From: Liolophura sinensis
Taxonomy: Eukaryota > Mollusca > Polyplacophora > Chitonida > Chitonidae
Length of the DNA stretch: 64,000 bases
Direction: 5' to 3'
Assembly: GCF_032854445.1 (NCBI RefSeq)
Contig: NC_088299.1
Location: forward strand, 7,728,324-7,792,323
Part shown: piece by piece, positions 22,706 to 33,101 of the stretch
Layout: each line of letters begins with the position of its first letter
How positions within the stretch are numbered: the stretch's first letter is position 1
Translations under genes and position numbers: made by a program
The notes under the pieces: model-generated
What the model saw: the letters and a program-made list of their open reading frames with translations, nothing else
What the model was told of the DNA's origin: nothing
The model's database searches: none

Positions 22706-23865
22706 TTGAACGTTTGGCTTTTTTGATCGAGAGTGCATTTTTGGCGGGTTTTTAATAAACAACCATTTCTTTTATGCCCATATAACTTTTATCGGTACTT
22801 CCTCCAAGATGTATACTTCTGATTTGGAAATTTGCAGAAATGTGCTGCGATTTTGAAATTTGCACTTTCTTATCGTACCTCTCCGGAGCCGATTCTCCGC
22901 CTTATCGTACCATGTCCTTTGACTAGACATATATGAAGATCAGAAATTTAGACAGACACGTAATTGACAATACACATCTGGGACCGATTCCATAAAGCCA
23001 TTGTACAAATAACTCAAAATTTGAAAGACGATTTTACACTTTCTTGGTGAGACCTAGAAACTAAAATTAGGACTAACTAGTCTGAAGACAAATGTACATA
23101 AACATGAGCTTCCAGTACTACAAACTAAGCACCGTGGCGACGTTTTTATGTATTTAGTCGGAAATAGCGTTGTGGAGCCGCCCCTTGGTGCAGGCATCGA
23201 CTATTTGCTTCACATTTGAGCACGTTGGTTTGATTCAATCAGCCATAGACAGGTGAAATTCGTCAAACCCCCTGTTCTGGGCTCATTTTGACAGATCTGT
23301 GTTCAACATGAAGCTTTGGTAATTGATTACCTAATGCCCACCAGACACAGCTGCTCTCTACTTATCCCGTAGTCTGATTTGTTGCATTGATTCTGATTAA
23401 TACGCAGAAGACATTAAGTATTAAAGAACAGGTGCGCTGTCTAGACGGATCACCTGAGCCTAATGAGTATGGGGTGCGGGCCGACCGTCTGGTGGGATCT
23501 GTAACCTGGCACAGCAGGTGCACTCAATCAGGTGAAGGATACAGGTATATATATTCATGAAACATATATAGCCCCACGAGAATGCTGACTCTTTGGGCTT
23601 TATTCAAATAGAAAAGCAAGACTGATTGCTTGTTGGGTTGATTGGTTGTTAGGCTAACTCTAACATAATGGCCGATGATCTGATATTTACCAAAATGTTA
23701 AAGAAAGGCTAAAATCAATATCACTGTCCATAAAAGAATAAAATAATGTTCGTAATACAAATGAACAACAATTGACAATACGTCATCGGCAATCTAAGGG
23801 AAGTAACTCAATGGGAAACCAATTTTGCTTACACGGTTTGCTTGAGTTATTTCCCTTATTCCAAT
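22706..23865. other. Unassigned sequence with a half MITE
   Basis: Nucleotides 22983-23040 match the left half of the MITE at 12965-13168. The remainder shows nothing recognisable. Confidence 0.4.
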
Positions 23866-23879
23866 CAGAATAGTTGAAT

Positions 23880-24188
23880 GAGTGAGTGAGTGAATGCTTG
23901 GGGTTTAACGTCGAACTTAACAATTTTTCAGTCATGTGAGGACGAAGGAATCCTTATAGCGCATGTTATGTGTCTCCTTGTTGCAAGACGGATTTCTACC
24001 GCTCTTTTATCTAGTGCTGCTTCACTGAGACGCCTTACCGAAAGTAAGTAAGACGCCCCGCCCGAGGCATTGTACTGCATTATTCACGGTCAACCAGTCG
24101 TTGCACTATCCCCTCCATGCTGAACGATAAGCGAGGAAGTAACAACTTGCTCTTTTAAAGCTCTACCAACTGGGCTATCGGGACCGTA
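23880..24188 (-). repeat. SINE-1 copy with 14-bp target-site duplication
   Basis: CAGAATAGTTGAAT (23866-23879) and CAGAATATTTGAAT (24189-24202) flank the copy with one difference. On the plus strand it runs from the GAGTGAGTGAGTGAATGCTT tail to CTACCAACTGGGCTATCGGG. The head has lost its anticodon-arm region: TTTTAAAG runs directly into CTCTACC. Confidence 0.93.
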
Positions 24189-24202
24189 CAGAATATTTGA
24201 AT

Positions 24203-24949
24203 ATACCTTTATATTCCGATCGTTAGCCTTAAATGAGAAAAAAAATTTAAAACACGACCTTATAGGCTGAAAAGAGCACTTTTTTCTATCTGGTGGTGCC
24301 AGCTGCATAATTTTGCGAGTTTTCCTCACCATACACGTAAAGCCTGAAAACGGCAAAACTGGCATAAATCGCTGCGTCCATCGCGTCCTCCATCTTGAAC
24401 ACCCTGTAATGCTTGGGGGGGGGAGGGGGCTTGGGGGGAGGCTCTTAGCCAATGAGAGTCCTTAAATCTGCCGGCTTGTTTGTGTAAACTCGGAACCTAC
24501 GTCCAACATTCCGGTTTCCCGATTGTCAAGCGGAAAACGAACTGTACTGTTCGTTACCTTGCCTGAAAAAGAGTTCTACCTGAAATATACGAACTGCGCT
24601 TCGGCGGTTTCTGACGGAAATTCTCCTCCTAACACAGAAGACTTCAGGAACAGTTCTTAGGCAAAATGGAGTCGCCCACAGCGGATTTTGGCACTGACTT
24701 TATTTATAATTTATCAACTTATTACATATTACATATTAGAATTTATATGGCATGCACCTGCGAGGAAATGCATACTCTTTTCAATGGTATTTGTATGACA
24801 TTTAAATTTTCTCCTCCTTTAATGGAAGTTCCCACGAATAAGCATCAGATCAATTTCCAAAACACACAAACCACTAAGAAAAGTGTATGAATTAAAAAAA
24901 TAACACGGATTCATGTAAAAAAGCAGTTGTCAACAGTTTTCAGTGATTG
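24203..24949. other. Unassigned non-coding sequence
   Basis: It contains the G-rich run at 24412-24445. The minus ORF of 120 codons (24090-24452) crosses SINE-1 and the G-rich run and is not a credible gene. Confidence 0.4.
24412..24445 (+). other. G-rich run, candidate G-quadruplex
   Basis: Successive G runs of about 9, 5 and 6 plus a GG are separated by A, CTT and A. Such spacing fits a G-quadruplex on the plus strand. No gene is close enough to suggest a role. Confidence 0.55.
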
Positions 24950-25804
24950 GATCTGATTGACATCCACAAGTTGCTGCGAGACCTTCATGCTTACTTAATG
25001 ATGATGGATCCGATTGACATCCACAAGTTGCTGCGAGACCTTCCTGCTTACTTAATGATGATGGATCCGATTGACATCCACAAGTTGCTGCGAGACCTTC
25101 ATGCTTACTTAATGATGATGGATCCGATTGACATCCACAAGTTTCTGCGAGACCTTCCTGCTTACTTAATGATGATGGATCCGATTGACATCCACAAGTT
25201 GCTGCGAGACCTTCCTGCTTACTTAATGATGATGGATCCGATTGACATCCACAAGTTGCTGCGAGACCTTCCTGCTTACTTAATGATGATGGATCCGATT
25301 GACATCCACAAGTTGCTGCGAGACCTTCCTGCTTACTTAATGATGATGGATCCGATTGACATCCACAAGTTGCTGCGAGACCTTCCTGCTTACTTAATGA
25401 TGATGGATCCGATTGACATCCACAAGTTGCTGCGAGACCTTCCTGCTTACTTAATGATGATGGATCCGATTGACATCCACAAGTTGCTGCGAGACCTTCC
25501 TGCTTACTTAATGATGATGGATCCGATTGACATCCACAAGTTGCTGCGAGACCTTCATGCTTACTTAATGATGATGGATCCGATTGACATCCACAAGTTG
25601 CTGCGAGACCTTCCTGCTTACTTAATGATGATGGATCCGATTGACATCCACAAGTTGCTGCGAGACCTTCATGCTTACTTAATGATGATGGATCCGATTG
25701 ACATCCACAAGTTGCTGCGAGACCTTCATGCTTACTTAATGATGATGGATCCGATTGACATCCACAAGTTGCTGCGAGACCTTCCTGCTTACTTAATGAT
25801 GATG
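24950..25804. repeat. 57-bp minisatellite, 15 units, open on both strands
   Basis: Exactly 15 head-to-tail units of 57 bp. Variation is minimal: a C/A alternation at one site (units 1, 3, 11, 13 and 14 carry A), one G-to-T in unit 4, and a T for C near the start of unit 1. Because 57 is a multiple of three, one plus frame reads a 19-residue repeat (MDPIDIHKLLRDLPAYLMM) and one minus frame another (beginning SDPSSLSKQEGL), each open for about 300 codons. Neither frame begins at a convincing ATG with flanking coding sequence. The minus-strand unit contains GGAAGGTCT, CAGCAAC, TG and GGATG in the order and spacing of the SINE-2 body, so the array probably arose by amplifying a SINE-2 fragment. 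I call it non-coding, with a small chance that it is a repeat exon. Confidence 0.9.
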
Positions 25805-26423
25805 GAAAGACGCAAGGAATATCCAAGGCGCCTGAACTTAATCAAAATCCAAATCGTGTACCATATAACCCAGTTGCGCTTTAATTGTTGTCGCGTATAT
25901 ATCCAACGTGGTGATTTCAATTAACGCACTGCTAGAACGGTCCCTACCCGTATTATAGGTCTACAAATTAAATTGAAATTAGACTCAGTTATGAATTATA
26001 GACACTTCTTCAATGTTTACTTAAAAGAGAATTTTGCAAAGAAAAAAAAGAGAAAATGTGGAAATATTTACACAGCACTGAAGTGGCACTTTAGGTGGGG
26101 GCCGAGTTGGGGGTTTTCAATCTACATCAAGACAGTATCTCTTCTTGTAGCTTAAGAAAATGGTCATGCATCTGCGATGTGACGTGAATCACGTGAATAA
26201 TTTAGACGGGATGAAAAACAGAATAATGATAACGCAATTTTACATTACATGGACATCCTTATTTCACAGTAAGTGCTACCTTTTTATGTTAAAGCTACAA
26301 TAGCAAGCGGCATCTTCATTTGAATAGAACATTGCTAGCACCTTTAGTCTGATTCTTTTGTTTGTTACCGAGGCCCGAGGCGGACATTTCGTATTTTTGT
26401 TTCATACTTCGTGTAAAGTTTGT
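25805..26423. other. Unassigned non-coding sequence
   Basis: No recognisable feature. Confidence 0.4.
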
Positions 26424-26495
26424 TTGATTTATTTGATTATTGTTTTACGACGTAGTCAAGAATTTTTAACCTATACTAAGGGGGCCAGCATTATT
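26424..26495 (-). repeat. SINE-2 copy, short 3' fragment
   Basis: On the plus strand, TTTATTTGATTATTGTTTTA, CGACGTAGTCAAGAATTTTT and GGGGGCCAGCATTATTG are a mutated reversed SINE-2 end. Confidence 0.7.
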
Positions 26496-26509
26496 GTTTT
26501 CATGTGATT

Positions 26510-26930
26510 TTATATTAAATGTGATGACAACGCAGTATTTTGAGAGACTCTAAACCAGCAAGATTTAATAAATCTGTCGTCTCTGATCTTACTCTCAGTG
26601 CTTTAGGCTTTTCTGCATTAACCAGGATTCTGTTAGTGAATTAAGCATCCTCGAGGCCTTTTCACTTTGCGTTTTACGCATGCTCTTATTTGTTAATTAT
26701 AATGACCACGCAGCATGTTGGATAATTCTAAACCATTCTTATATATGTTAATGAACTCTGCATTTTTTTTATCCAACTCCATTGTGCCAGGGATGAACAG
26801 GTATAAATGCTCACTAACTGAGGTAAGAGGACAAGAGGACAAGTTTCGCCGAACACGTGTAACCACTTGCCAGCCAGGACACTGTCGTGGCTGCTCTGGT
26901 TTTACTCTGCAAGATGTAGCCTTGTATATT
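26510..26930. repeat. Dispersed repeat R2, copy b (tandem dimer, diverged)
   Basis: AAATGTGATGACAACGCAGT..TTTTGAGA and CTGTCGTCTCTGATCTTACT form the first monomer; AGCATGTTGGATAATTCTAA and CACTGTCGTGGCTGCTCTGG form the second. AACCAGGATTC..CCTCGAGGCC..TTTTACGCATG also matches the 5930-6000 part of copy a. An ORF of 101 codons on the plus strand here lies within the repeat and is not conserved in the other copies. Confidence 0.6.
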
Positions 26931-27039
26931 GTAACAGACTGCAAAGAAATGCGACAGTGTGATATAGTAACTGATCACATCCTGAAAACTGTTCATAGTA
27001 TGAGTATTTTTTTTACTTGAAACTTCTTGTTTCCCTATC

Positions 27040-27234
27040 CCTTCAGTCCAGCTCAGGCTGGCTTACTCTCCGGCCGTTCGTGGGAAGGTATGCCGACAAC
27101 CTGCGGATGGTTGTGGGTTTCCCTCAGGCTCTGCCCGGTTTATTCCTTTAACCTTAAAGTTCGGCGCCGTCGTATAAGTGAAATATTCTTGACGACGTTG
27201 TAAAACACCGATCAAATAAATAGATAAATCTTTC
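27040..27234 (+). repeat. SINE-2 copy, 5'-truncated
   Basis: CAGTCCAGCTCAGGCTGGCT, CTCCGGCCGTTCGTGGGAAG, CCGACAACCTGCGGATGGTT, GCGCCGTCGTATAAGTGAAA and an A/T tail. The tRNA A-box part is missing. Confidence 0.9.
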
Positions 27235-29360
27235 TCTGCAGACACTTTAACCTTCACATAGTATGAGAATTGAACCTTGCGCCAGTTAATCTACAGGGAT
27301 CTTTCGTTATTATTTAATTAACTTTTAAACTGTTTGATTCACTGAATGACATTCATTTTAAAAGCGCTATTCAAGAATCGGTATATGTGTAATAAAGGTA
27401 AATCGCATCTGACTAACTGCATGCATGTAATACCACCTTAACAGTCATACGTGGTTCATGCAATCTGGAGGAATCCTTGTGGGAAGGTGATGTTTAACCT
27501 CTTGTGTCCTATTATAATAGGGGAGTTTCGAGTTCCAACTCCTCTTTCGTTTAAGGTAAAAAAAAAGCCCTGTTATACCATGTGACCTGTCAGAAATGTT
27601 CGCCAACTATATTTGTTTACATTTACTATAAAACTGGCATCGGACACTCTTAAAACTGAAGTGTTGCATTCAACACTGTAAAGAGACTTACGTTTCGGTA
27701 CAGGCTAGAATACAAATCAGACAAAACAATAATCAAATTATTTAAGTGACGTCTAATTTTAATGAAATGTTTTAGTAGATAAAAAAAAACGAAGGAATAG
27801 AAAACGACAAAATACTCTAAGTATACAGATACAGGCCAGCTTTTCGAGAACAATCACGAATCTCAAGCAGCGCAAAGAACATTACTTAATACTAATGAGC
27901 AGCGTGACCTATATACTCATCACAGATCTGCAGAAAGTGCGTGAAAGACACAAAGACTAGCCAAAAATTTGCAGCCCACGCTGCTGTGCCAATCTTATAG
28001 ATGGCTACAAGTGCAACGGGTAATTCTTGTAAATTTGGGGTCCAATCCACAATGCCAATTCTGGCTTAAATCATATTTTAAAAACAGAATGCTTTGTTTT
28101 GGGATCTGTAAAATGAACCTTTCACCCATTTGCCTTATGAAAGCATTTAAAATGTGGTCAAAATTTTTATTTCTAGAGCCTAAAAATAATGTAAAAGCAT
28201 AATTTCAAATTCAGAAGTGTCTTTTGTTGAATTTAGTATGCTTTAATTGTACTCTTTCGTCCACAATTAATTCGTCCGAATGAACAAATGTCATTCCCTG
28301 TTATTTTGAATTTATTGTCTTTGTATTTTTGGGACGCTTTGCATGCTGATTGAGTGATACAAGTTTGAAGCACAGGCTTCAAAGTTTTTGATATATCCAT
28401 TAAAGTGCCGCTTCAGTTCTAAGAGAGGCCAGGCGGAAATATCAAACGGATATGAAGGATACCCTATAGAATATACCTAGCACTACATTTCACATAAATT
28501 TACGATGAACAGCTCTATTTAACATCTATAAGTGAAGAGTTCTCAAAAACAAAATCTTAGGCAGTTTCCGAAAAATATTTCTTATGTGACGATGAATCAG
28601 GCAGATATGACATCAAGTAAGGCAGTTATGCTGGAATGACGTCATGCGCGTTTGAAAGTACGTCATTTGTGGCTATACGTCAGTGATGGTGATGTCAAGT
28701 GTTTCTGCACGAAGTAACACCAAATTTGGCAGGCAAATTTGGAAACGACAAAAAACTGTTGTTTCCGTGTTATCCTCCAAAACTAACAACAGCGGCTGAA
28801 ATACAGAGCATTTTTTTGGTACAATGCAAGAAAGTAAGTCCGTCTGTTTCGATCCTTATCATTTAACCATGCTTTTAAGGCGAACAAGGCTTGACACTAA
28901 AGTAGCTCTTCAATTTACGTGTTTTTCAAGAACTGAAAAGTAGTGATAAGCCAGGGTTCATTGGTTTCTGACTAAGTCGTTTTGACCTTAATCAGTTGTT
29001 TGTCAGCTTTACGAAAAATTTCATCAAACTTTTTTCCCCACTGTGGTGACGAGAATTATCAGACTCGAAATGCTCGTGGTTCGCAGATTTAGGGACAGTG
29101 CTGAGACGTCAAACGTTAATATGTAAGTAAATGGAAAATTAATTGTTTGGACTGTGTACTGCTTTCTGTTACCCCCGCTTAGCTTCCTGTCAATGTCCAC
29201 CCTTTTACAAGAACGATAACTCTGTTAGGAATCTCGCAGTGCCGTTTAAATGTGATAAAATAACGTTATATGTTTAACACGCCACATTTCAAAGGTTCAA
29301 TGTGCATGACTGTGATCTGGCATTCAGATAAAATGAATGAGCTTTGTTACATTCTGAAAG
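27235..29360. other. Unassigned non-coding sequence
   Basis: No gene or repeat family was recognised. One CRE-like palindrome TGACGTCA is at 28637-28644, with related ACGTCA half-sites nearby; significance is unknown. Confidence 0.4.
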
Positions 29361-29470
29361 GCTCCACGCACACAACACAGAAATTTTCCAATCCTTTGCT
29401 CCAGGCAAACAACACAGAAATTTTCCAATCCTTTGCTCCAGGCACACAACACAGAAATTCTCCAGTCCGT
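29361..29470. repeat. 37-bp tandem repeat, about 3 units
   Basis: Units begin GCTCCAGGCA at 29361, 29398 and 29435 and contain AACACAGAAATTTTCCAATC. The third is partial and more mutated. A 68-codon ORF across it simply reads the repeat. Confidence 0.9.
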
Positions 29471-29659
29471 AATTAGCTGAATACTTTAAACAGTCAGAGT
29501 GTAGTGGTCCACTAGTCCTTAAGACTGACGGCTGGACTGCAGATGTGTGTTAAGAGATTTTGAGATACCTGACAAGGCCCGCTGGTTTGTATTATCCACG
29601 GGTACATTTACCATTTTGCTTAAGTGACTTCATATTTATTTATTTATTTGTTTGTTTAT

Positions 29660-29749
29660 TTATTTATTTATTTATTTACTGGTGCTTTCTGTCTGTGTCC
29701 AAATCATTCGACGAAGGCAGAAAGCACCAGTAAAATAAATAAATAAATA
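29660..29749. repeat. Inverted repeat with arms of about 32 nt
   Basis: The left arm 29660-29691 (ending TTTACTGGTGCTTTCTG) is inverted at 29718-29749 (starting CAGAAAGCACCAGTAAA), with one unpaired base and a spacer of about 26 nt. The outer parts are ATTT/AAAT runs. It may be a snap-back end of a repeat element or two head-to-head tails. Confidence 0.8.
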
Positions 29750-30177
29750 CCTTGACTGTCAACAAACTTCGGCTTAAATACCTACGAAATCTCATTTTGC
29801 CACAAAAATGACATCAAAGGAACATCAAAATATGGATATGCTAAACTACAAAAGCTTGTTCGACAGTGTTATCTTTTAATGGCATTTTTGATTCCTCTGT
29901 ACCGAACTGGATTCTAAAAGATTGTTTGCACGCGTCCTTGGCCTGATCAGTACCCGTGGTGGGTGAGAATTTCAATGAGGTACATCCTCTTGGGATACAG
30001 CATTATCTAAAGCATAATCAGGAATGTAGAGTTTCAGACATCCGGGTTAGTATACTATAAAAGATAAAACTGTAAAACTGTTCTACGGGACAATGTATAT
30101 TGCTTACTGACGTTGGGGCGACAACATATCGCTTTCAACAGAGTAAGGTGTTAATTTTTTTTTATTTACTGGTTTTA

Positions 30178-30207
30178 GGGCCACTTTCCTGGCGGATATC
30201 GTGGCCC
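30178..30207. other. Hairpin in the Penelope 3' region
   Basis: GGGCCAC (30178-30184) pairs with GTGGCCC (30201-30207), and inside it TCC pairs with GGA around a 4-nt loop. Penelope-like elements are known to carry hammerhead ribozymes, but I could not find the CTGATGA and GAAA core in the right arrangement, so I only report a hairpin. Confidence 0.5.
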
Positions 30208-30777
30208 ATCAAATCAGTGTTTTATTTTTATTTTTTTAACACATGAATATTTTGGTTACATAACAGCAGTGCGTTGGTATACTATTTACATAAGTACATG
30301 AGTCAATTAGTGGGATTAACCTCTTTGTGGTAGCATGTTATAGCTTATTGTATAGGTTCAAATGCTGCCATGGTCATTTAACAGAAAGGGGATAAATAGT
30401 AAGCTATTTACAGAGATTAACGTTATCTTTACATTAGAAATACATAGATCTGCATTAAAGAATTACAATGAGTTGCCTATACAGAAATTTACACAGAGAG
30501 AAAACAACAGTAGTGCTTTTATTTATTGGTTAACAGGTGTTAAACAAAAAGAATTCCTATTTATACAAAAACAAAGTGAACAAACCAGTATGTACAAGAT
30601 TCATGGTGAACACAGTTCACGTTCATGGTTGAATTACACAATGGGTCTATACCATTTTAAATAATGAGGCAACTGGAGCTGTTATATAGTGACAGAATTT
30701 GAATATAACACAGTTTTGATCGAGTGAACAAATTTTATCATGTTGAGGTAAATTTACAAGAGCTTATTAACATTTTT

Positions 30778-31800
30778 TCAACACTGTGTCTCAGGTGTGT
30801 GATAAGTTAAATCCTCCATTGCGGTTGAGAGTGGGATGTTTAATCCGTACGAAAATGGCTTCCTTAACCCTCTCTCAAACCAATGGGGCTCCTTAGATAA
30901 AATATTTGCGTTATCCCCATTAAAACTGTGACCTGAATTACATAAATGTTGGAAAACAGCAGAATTATAGCCACTAGATGCGGGTTTTTTGATGTTGTTT
31001 AACACGGTTACTTAGTGGCTGCTGTGTTTCACCAATATATAAATCCCTGCATGAATTTTCACCACATTTTATTTCATACACCACACCACTTGCCTTGTCT
31101 TTGATGGGCTTGTCCCTAGGTCGAATAAGAGATGTTCTCAGTTTCTGATATGGTTTTACGGCTGTTTTTGTAGAATGTTGCCCGAAAATTCCTTTGATTT
31201 TTTCGATAAACCTTGTACATAAGGTAGAGTTATAGTACTAGTAGTACTTGTTTGTATGTCAGTGGGCGTCTTGGGGAGATTAGTTTTTAGGGTATTGTGA
31301 GTGGTCCAGCTTTGATAGCCACGGGTTTTCAGTGCTTTTTTTTATGTGGGTGTTCTCAACCTGTAAAGCAGCGTCATTGCTTATTGCTGTTTTAGCCCTT
31401 TTAAAGAGTGTTGTAACTACACCTATAGCGCAGCGTAATGACCCAGGAGTCCCTCACCAATGCGGTCGCTGTGAGTTCAAGTCCAGCTCATGCTGGCTTC
31501 CTCTCCGGCCGTACGTGAGAAGGTCTGACAGCAACCTGCGGATGGTCGTGGGTTTCCCCGGGGTTTCCACCCACCATAATGCTGGCCGCCGTCGTATAAG
31601 TGAAATATTCTTGAGTACGGCGTAAAACACCAATTAAAAAAATAAAAAAACTACACCTAGTTTTTGATTAAGTGGGTGGTGTGACAGAATGTCCAAATAA
31701 AGGGCTATGTGTGCAAGCTTTCGGTATATAGTTACCTCAATTGTCCGCTCCTCATTAACCGAAACTAAGGTGTCCAAAAAGGAAATTTGATGATTTGTCA
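30778..31800 (-). pseudogene. Penelope-like polyprotein remnant (RT thumb and GIY-YIG endonuclease)
   Basis: Penelope-like elements encode a reverse transcriptase fused to a C-terminal GIY-YIG endonuclease that nicks target DNA. Reading the minus strand, the region from about 31800 down to 31660 gives ISFLDTLV, then YRKLAHIALYLD and SHHPLNQKLGVV, the conserved end of the RT. After the nested SINE the frame resumes with TLFKRAKTAI and reaches the endonuclease start GVVYEIKCGENSC, then LYIGETQQPLSNRVKQH, which is the GIY-YIG core with its tyrosine and arginine. A one-base shift in an A6 run near 30985 moves the reading frame; the C-terminal part (SGYNSAVFQHLCNSGHSF and on to about 30778) continues there. 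The catalytic RT palm motifs lie upstream and are absent. It is broken by truncation, SINE insertion and frameshift. The family call is firm; activity is excluded. Confidence 0.85.
31426..31648 (+). repeat. SINE-2 copy nested in the Penelope element, 11-bp target-site duplication
   Basis: AACTACACCTA at 31415-31425 is repeated at 31649-31659. The SINE begins in the tRNA-like region (TAGCGCAGCGTAATGACCCA), keeps GAGTTCAAGTCCAG, AGCAACCTGCGGATGGTC and CCGCCGTCGTATAAGTG, and ends in an A-rich tail. Removing it restores the interrupted RT-to-endonuclease linker frame (KLGVV then TTLFKRA), so it inserted after the Penelope copy. Confidence 0.95.
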
Positions 31801-32157
31801 TTATTTACATAGTAAACTGTGTATAACACAGTTTTACAGAGTTATCTTTTAAAGTATAATCAGTTTAACCGAGGAAGGATCACGTTAACAAGATGTTCCT
31901 GGAATTCTCTGGGATTATCTGCGGTCTTCATTCTTGCACTCGTTGACTGGCTCCTGCGATTAAACTACAAGTTCTTCAATAATCCTTAGATTTCTTTTAT
32001 ACTGTCATAAAACTGCCAGCTTTGTGGAATTCCAACAGAACAACACAAAACATTAAAACGTCTTAAAATGTGCCGTATTCCTTTGGTTATGAAATTGCTA
32101 TAATCCATACATTAGAACACATTTTCACAAGTTGGTTCTCACTGCGTTCCCGGCACT

Positions 32158-32470
32158 AGCAGATGTGAATGTTGTTTTACGTCATTGTTAGCAAATATGT
32201 ATGTTGTTTAACGTCATTGTTAGCAGATACGTACGTTATTTTACGTCATTGTTGGCAGATATGTATGTTTTTTACATTATTCCTAGCAGATATGTATGTT
32301 GTTTTACGTCATTGTTAACAGATATGTATGTTGTTCACGTTATTGTTGGCGGATATGTGTGTTCCTTTACGATATTTCTAGCAGAAATGTACGTTATTAT
32401 TAATAGAGAAATAAGTTGTTTTAGCAGATATGTATATTATTTTGCATAATGCCTTGCTAGCGGATATGTT
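32158..32470. repeat. Degenerate tandem array of about 32 bp (copy A)
   Basis: About nine units resembling GCAGATATGTATGTTGTTTT followed by ACGTTATTGTTA. The same array occurs at the corresponding place in copy B (38090-38430), so it predates the duplication. ORFs read from it are repetitive and not credible. Confidence 0.8.
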
Positions 32471-32761
32471 TTTTACTTTGTGTTATTTCTAGCAATTATG
32501 ATGGAGTTTCACGTTTTTAGAGATTTACATTATTTTGTAAACTATTGTCGCAGCTGGCAGGAATTTAACGTTATTTCTAACATATATGTGTGCAAATAGA
32601 GCGTTATCTCCGGTATGGGTAGCTCGATCTTTCAGTAAAGTTTTAAATCGTTTCCATCGGGAATACACTGGGATTTCATTACTTCAAGCAGAATACGTCT
32701 GAGCTTTTAGCAAGGGCGACTATAGTTTTATGGGTTTTTTTCTAACATATATATATGTCTG

Positions 32762-33101
32762 GCCGCGATAGCGCAGTTGGTAGAGCGTCCGCTTCGGAAA
32801 CGGTAGATCCAGGTAAATTCTGTGTCGAGTCACACCTAAGACCTTAAAAGAGGAAGTTGTTGTTCAGCATGAAGGTGATTGTGCAACAACTGGTTGACCC
32901 GTATCAGTATAATGGCTCGGGTGGGACGGCTTCCTTGCCTTTGGTAAGGCGTCTCAGCGAAGCAGCACTAGATAAAGGAGCGGTAGAAGTCCGTCCTGCG
33001 ACAAGGAGGCACATTACATGTACTCTAAGGATTCATTCATCGTCAAATGAATGAAAAATTGTTAAGTACGACGTTAAACCCCCAAGTACGCACTCACTCA
33101 C
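32762..33101 (+). repeat. SINE-1 copy, full length, with target-site duplication
   Basis: This has the best-preserved head in the window: GATAGCGCAGTTGGTAGAGC (A box), then CGTCCGCTTCGGAAACGG, the anticodon-arm region. In the family's less mutated copies this arm reads CCGC-TTCGGGA-GCGG, with CGG in the anticodon position, suggesting a proline-tRNA ancestor. The flanks TCTAACATATATATATGTCT (plus G; 32741-32761) and TCTAACAGATATGTCTG (33102-33118) are the target-site duplication with an AT expansion. It is absent from the same place in copy B. Confidence 0.92.

Larger units (their letters stand above)
30022..31850 (-). mobile_element. Penelope-like retroelement, 5'-truncated, with direct-repeat flanks
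   Basis: The element is defined by comparison with copy B, which lacks it, and by 13-bp flanks AAAGCATAATCAG (30009-30021) and AAAGTATAATCAG (31851-31863), a target-site duplication with one difference. Only the 3' part is present: the end of the reverse transcriptase plus a GIY-YIG endonuclease, then about 750 bp of 3' sequence. TAAAAGATAAAACTGTAAAA near the left end is roughly inverted near the right end, possibly related to the terminal repeats known from Penelope elements. A SINE-2 is inserted within it. No intact ORF remains, so it is inactive. Confidence 0.85.

Noticed and set aside
24950-25804. CRISPR array
   Set aside because: The 57-bp units are contiguous with no spacers, and the window is eukaryotic.
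24947-25924. 325-codon plus-strand ORF and 298-codon minus-strand ORF as proteins
   Set aside because: Both are translations of one 57-bp minisatellite whose period is a multiple of three. Both open readings begin at TTG rather than ATG, in-frame stops lie just outside, and the unit resembles SINE-2.
26715-27020. 101-codon plus-strand ORF with several cysteines
   Set aside because: It lies in dispersed repeat R2, and the frame is not conserved in the other two copies.
30362-30664. 100-codon plus-strand ORF
   Set aside because: Lies antisense in the 3' region of the Penelope element; no motif.
32762-32830. Functional tRNA gene
   Set aside because: The A box and anticodon-arm-like sequence belong to a SINE-1 head that runs into the SINE body; the B-box half and acceptor stem are degraded.
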